A DNA stretch of 16,327 nucleotides from CAZWVM01 sp964637705. Lineage in GTDB: Bacteria > UBA8481. The notes under the pieces are model-generated. The model was not told the origin of the DNA. It did not search any database and worked only from the letters and a program-made list of their open reading frames with translations. Within the stretch, counting starts at the first letter, position 1, and every line of letters starts with the position of its first letter. Shown here piece after piece: positions 15,307 through 16,327 of this stretch. The position numbers and the translations under genes are program-made. The stretch lies in the NCBI GenBank assembly GCA_964637705.1, contig CAZWVM010000070.1, positions 1-16,327 on the forward strand, read 5' to 3'.

Positions 15307-16005
15307 TCAGCAGAACCGGGCCAACAGGCCTCCATAGAGCGATTCCGCGGTCCGGGCCAGGGCGGCGATCTTCGCGTGGGTCTCGGTTCGGATCCGCACG
15401 GGGTCGATCTCCCCTTGGAGGCCCGCGAGTTCCTCTCCGTTCACGTCGATCCACTCGTGGACCATCTCCTCCGTGACCTCGACGTGGAACTGAAGGGCGT
15501 AGGCTCCCTCGTAAAGCCGGAAGGCCTGGTTCGGAAAGAGAGATGACGAGGCGAGGCGGACGGCGCCGGGCGGCAGTTCAAAGGTGTCCCCGTGCCACTG
15601 GAAGACCTCGATATCGCGCGGCAGGCCTACGAAAGCGCAGTCGGAGGCGGCCGCTTCCTCCAGGTGGAGTCCATACCACCCGATCTCCTTCTTCGCGCCT
15701 TTCACGACCCGGGCGCCCGCGGCCTTGGCCATGAGCTGAGCCCCGAGGCAGATGCCCAGCACGGGCAAACGACGCGAGAAGGCCTCCTTCAGCAGCCGGT
15801 CTTCATCCCTGAGGAAGGGGAAAGCTTCCTCCTCGTAGACATTCATGGGGCCGCCCATGACGATGAGTCCGGAGCAGCCGTGGAGATCCGGCGGCGCCGG
15901 CTCGGCGTAAAGGGCGGTCTCGAGATAGGCGCGATGCCGGCTCTCGATGGCCTCGCGCAGGGTGCCGATGCCCTCGTGGGGGACGTGCTTGAGGATCCGG
16001 ATCAC
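15307..16005 (-). CDS. Class I glutamine amidotransferase (GMP synthase GATase-like), stand-alone
   Basis: The product is 232 residues with the triad of a class I (triad-type) glutamine amidotransferase: Cys86 in GICLGAQL, His174 and Glu176 in LQFHVEVT. MGGPMNVYEE (50-59) forms the oxyanion side. FQWHGDTFELPPGA (135-148) and the following NQAF are characteristic of the GMP-synthase-like GATase group. No synthetase domain is attached or adjacent, so it may work as a free glutaminase/amidase, for example on gamma-glutamyl compounds, or with a distant partner. The start is GTG at 16005, 8 nt after the gyrA stop, with a weak purine-rich stretch (AAGAGA) upstream. The GAGGAG overlapping the gyrA end lies a little too far away. 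This suggests translational coupling and co-transcription with gyrA. The family call is firm, but the substrate is unknown. Confidence 0.9.
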   Translation of the reverse strand: MIRILKHVPHEGIGTLREAIESRHRAYLETALYAEPAPPDLHGCSGLIVMGGPMNVYEEEAFPFLRDEDRLLKEAFSRRLPVLGICLGAQLMAKAAGARVVKGAKKEIGWYGLHLEEAAASDCAFVGLPRDIEVFQWHGDTFELPPGAVRLASSSLFPNQAFRLYEGAYALQFHVEVTEEMVHEWIDVNGEELAGLQGEIDPVRIRTETHAKIAALARTAESLYGGLLARFC

Positions 16006-16013
16006 GGGGTCTC

Positions 16014-16327
16014 TTACTCCTCGCCGGCCTCTTCCTGGGCCTTCTGCGAGAGGATGGTGATATCGGAGACGAGATCGCCTTCGTCGAGCCGGATGAGGCG
16101 GACACCCTGGGTATTGCGCCCGATCTCCTTGATGTCCGTGGCCTTCATCCGGATCACGATGCCGCCCTTGGTGGCGACGATGATGTCGTCCGTGTCGACG
16201 ACCTCGCGGATCGCGACGACGGCGCCGTTCCGGTCGGACGTCTTGATGTTGATGATGCCCTTTCCCCCGCGATTCGTCTGGCGGTAGTCCTCGACGGGCG
16301 TGCGCTTGCCGTAGCCGTTCTGGCAGA
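16014..16327 (-). CDS. gyrA: DNA gyrase subunit A, C-terminal end (partial)
   Basis: Only the last 104 residues are in the window, and the gene continues beyond the right edge. Gyrase introduces negative supercoils, and this part is the end of the DNA-wrapping beta-pinwheel. The translation begins CQNGYGKRTPVEDYR, continues with NRGGKGI and contains IGRNTQGVRLIRL, all hallmark blade motifs of the GyrA C-terminal domain. It ends with an acidic tail (QEEAGEE). IGRNTQGVRLI is shared with ParC-like paralogues. The YGKRTP plus RGGKGI combination favours GyrA, but the diagnostic GyrA box (blade 1) is outside the window. The stop is at 16014-16016, and the next gene starts 8 nt later. Confidence 0.93.
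   Translation of the reverse strand, partial: CQNGYGKRTPVEDYRQTNRGGKGIINIKTSDRNGAVVAIREVVDTDDIIVATKGGIVIRMKATDIKEIGRNTQGVRLIRLDEGDLVSDITILSQKAQEEAGEE

Overview
The window is a stretch of chromosome from a high-GC, Gram-negative bacterium. GC looks well above 60% by eye, but I did not compute it. The Gram-negative assignment rests on a PorV/PorQ-type outer-membrane barrel with a signal peptide and a C-terminal Phe, and on a periplasmic lytic transglycosylase. PorV-family proteins are most typical of the Bacteroidetes/Chlorobi/Fibrobacteres superphylum and related high-GC candidate phyla. A lineage of that kind is my best guess, not a demonstrated placement. Nothing suggests a mobile island: there are no integrases, insertion sequences, tRNAs or CRISPR arrays.

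Layout. (1) At 1-1814 (+), the 3' part of the signal recognition particle RNA runs straight into dnaX (DNA polymerase III gamma/tau), the common ffs-dnaX order. (2) At 1904-2830 (+) is the PorV-family protein. Converging on it from the right is a minus-strand group: lipA (lipoyl synthase) and cinA (overlapping by ATGA), then an AhpE-like peroxiredoxin. The peroxiredoxin has its own promoter, a strong Shine-Dalgarno sequence and a 19-bp palindrome over the -10 box. (3) At 5614-7179 (+) is a polytopic GT-C-like membrane protein, divergent from lipA. (4) At 7205-16327 everything is on the minus strand. In transcription order: the gyrA 3' end, a class-I glutamine amidotransferase, uvrA, a MutT-like Nudix hydrolase, nagZ, a cyclic-nucleotide-binding/zinc-ribbon protein, and a TPR-SLT lytic transglycosylase.

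How the genes work together. Three information-processing genes (dnaX, uvrA, gyrA) are mixed with envelope and metabolic genes. The clearest local theme is peptidoglycan turnover. The lytic transglycosylase releases anhydro-muropeptides, and NagZ trims them in the cytoplasm. Between the two lies a small protein that pairs an apparently intact cyclic-nucleotide pocket with a zinc ribbon and has no DNA-binding domain.

The most interesting signals are non-coding. Four genes (porV-like, GT-C-like, nagZ, uvrA) have promoter -10-like hexamers only 6-12 nt from the ATG and no Shine-Dalgarno sequence. This implies leaderless or near-leaderless transcripts, while genes inside operons or with longer leaders mostly carry Shine-Dalgarno sequences. 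The uvrA-Nudix gap holds an inverted repeat built from 9-bp units. The SRP RNA has an apical loop that is not the usual GGAA. I found no complete previously undescribed defence or biosynthetic system.
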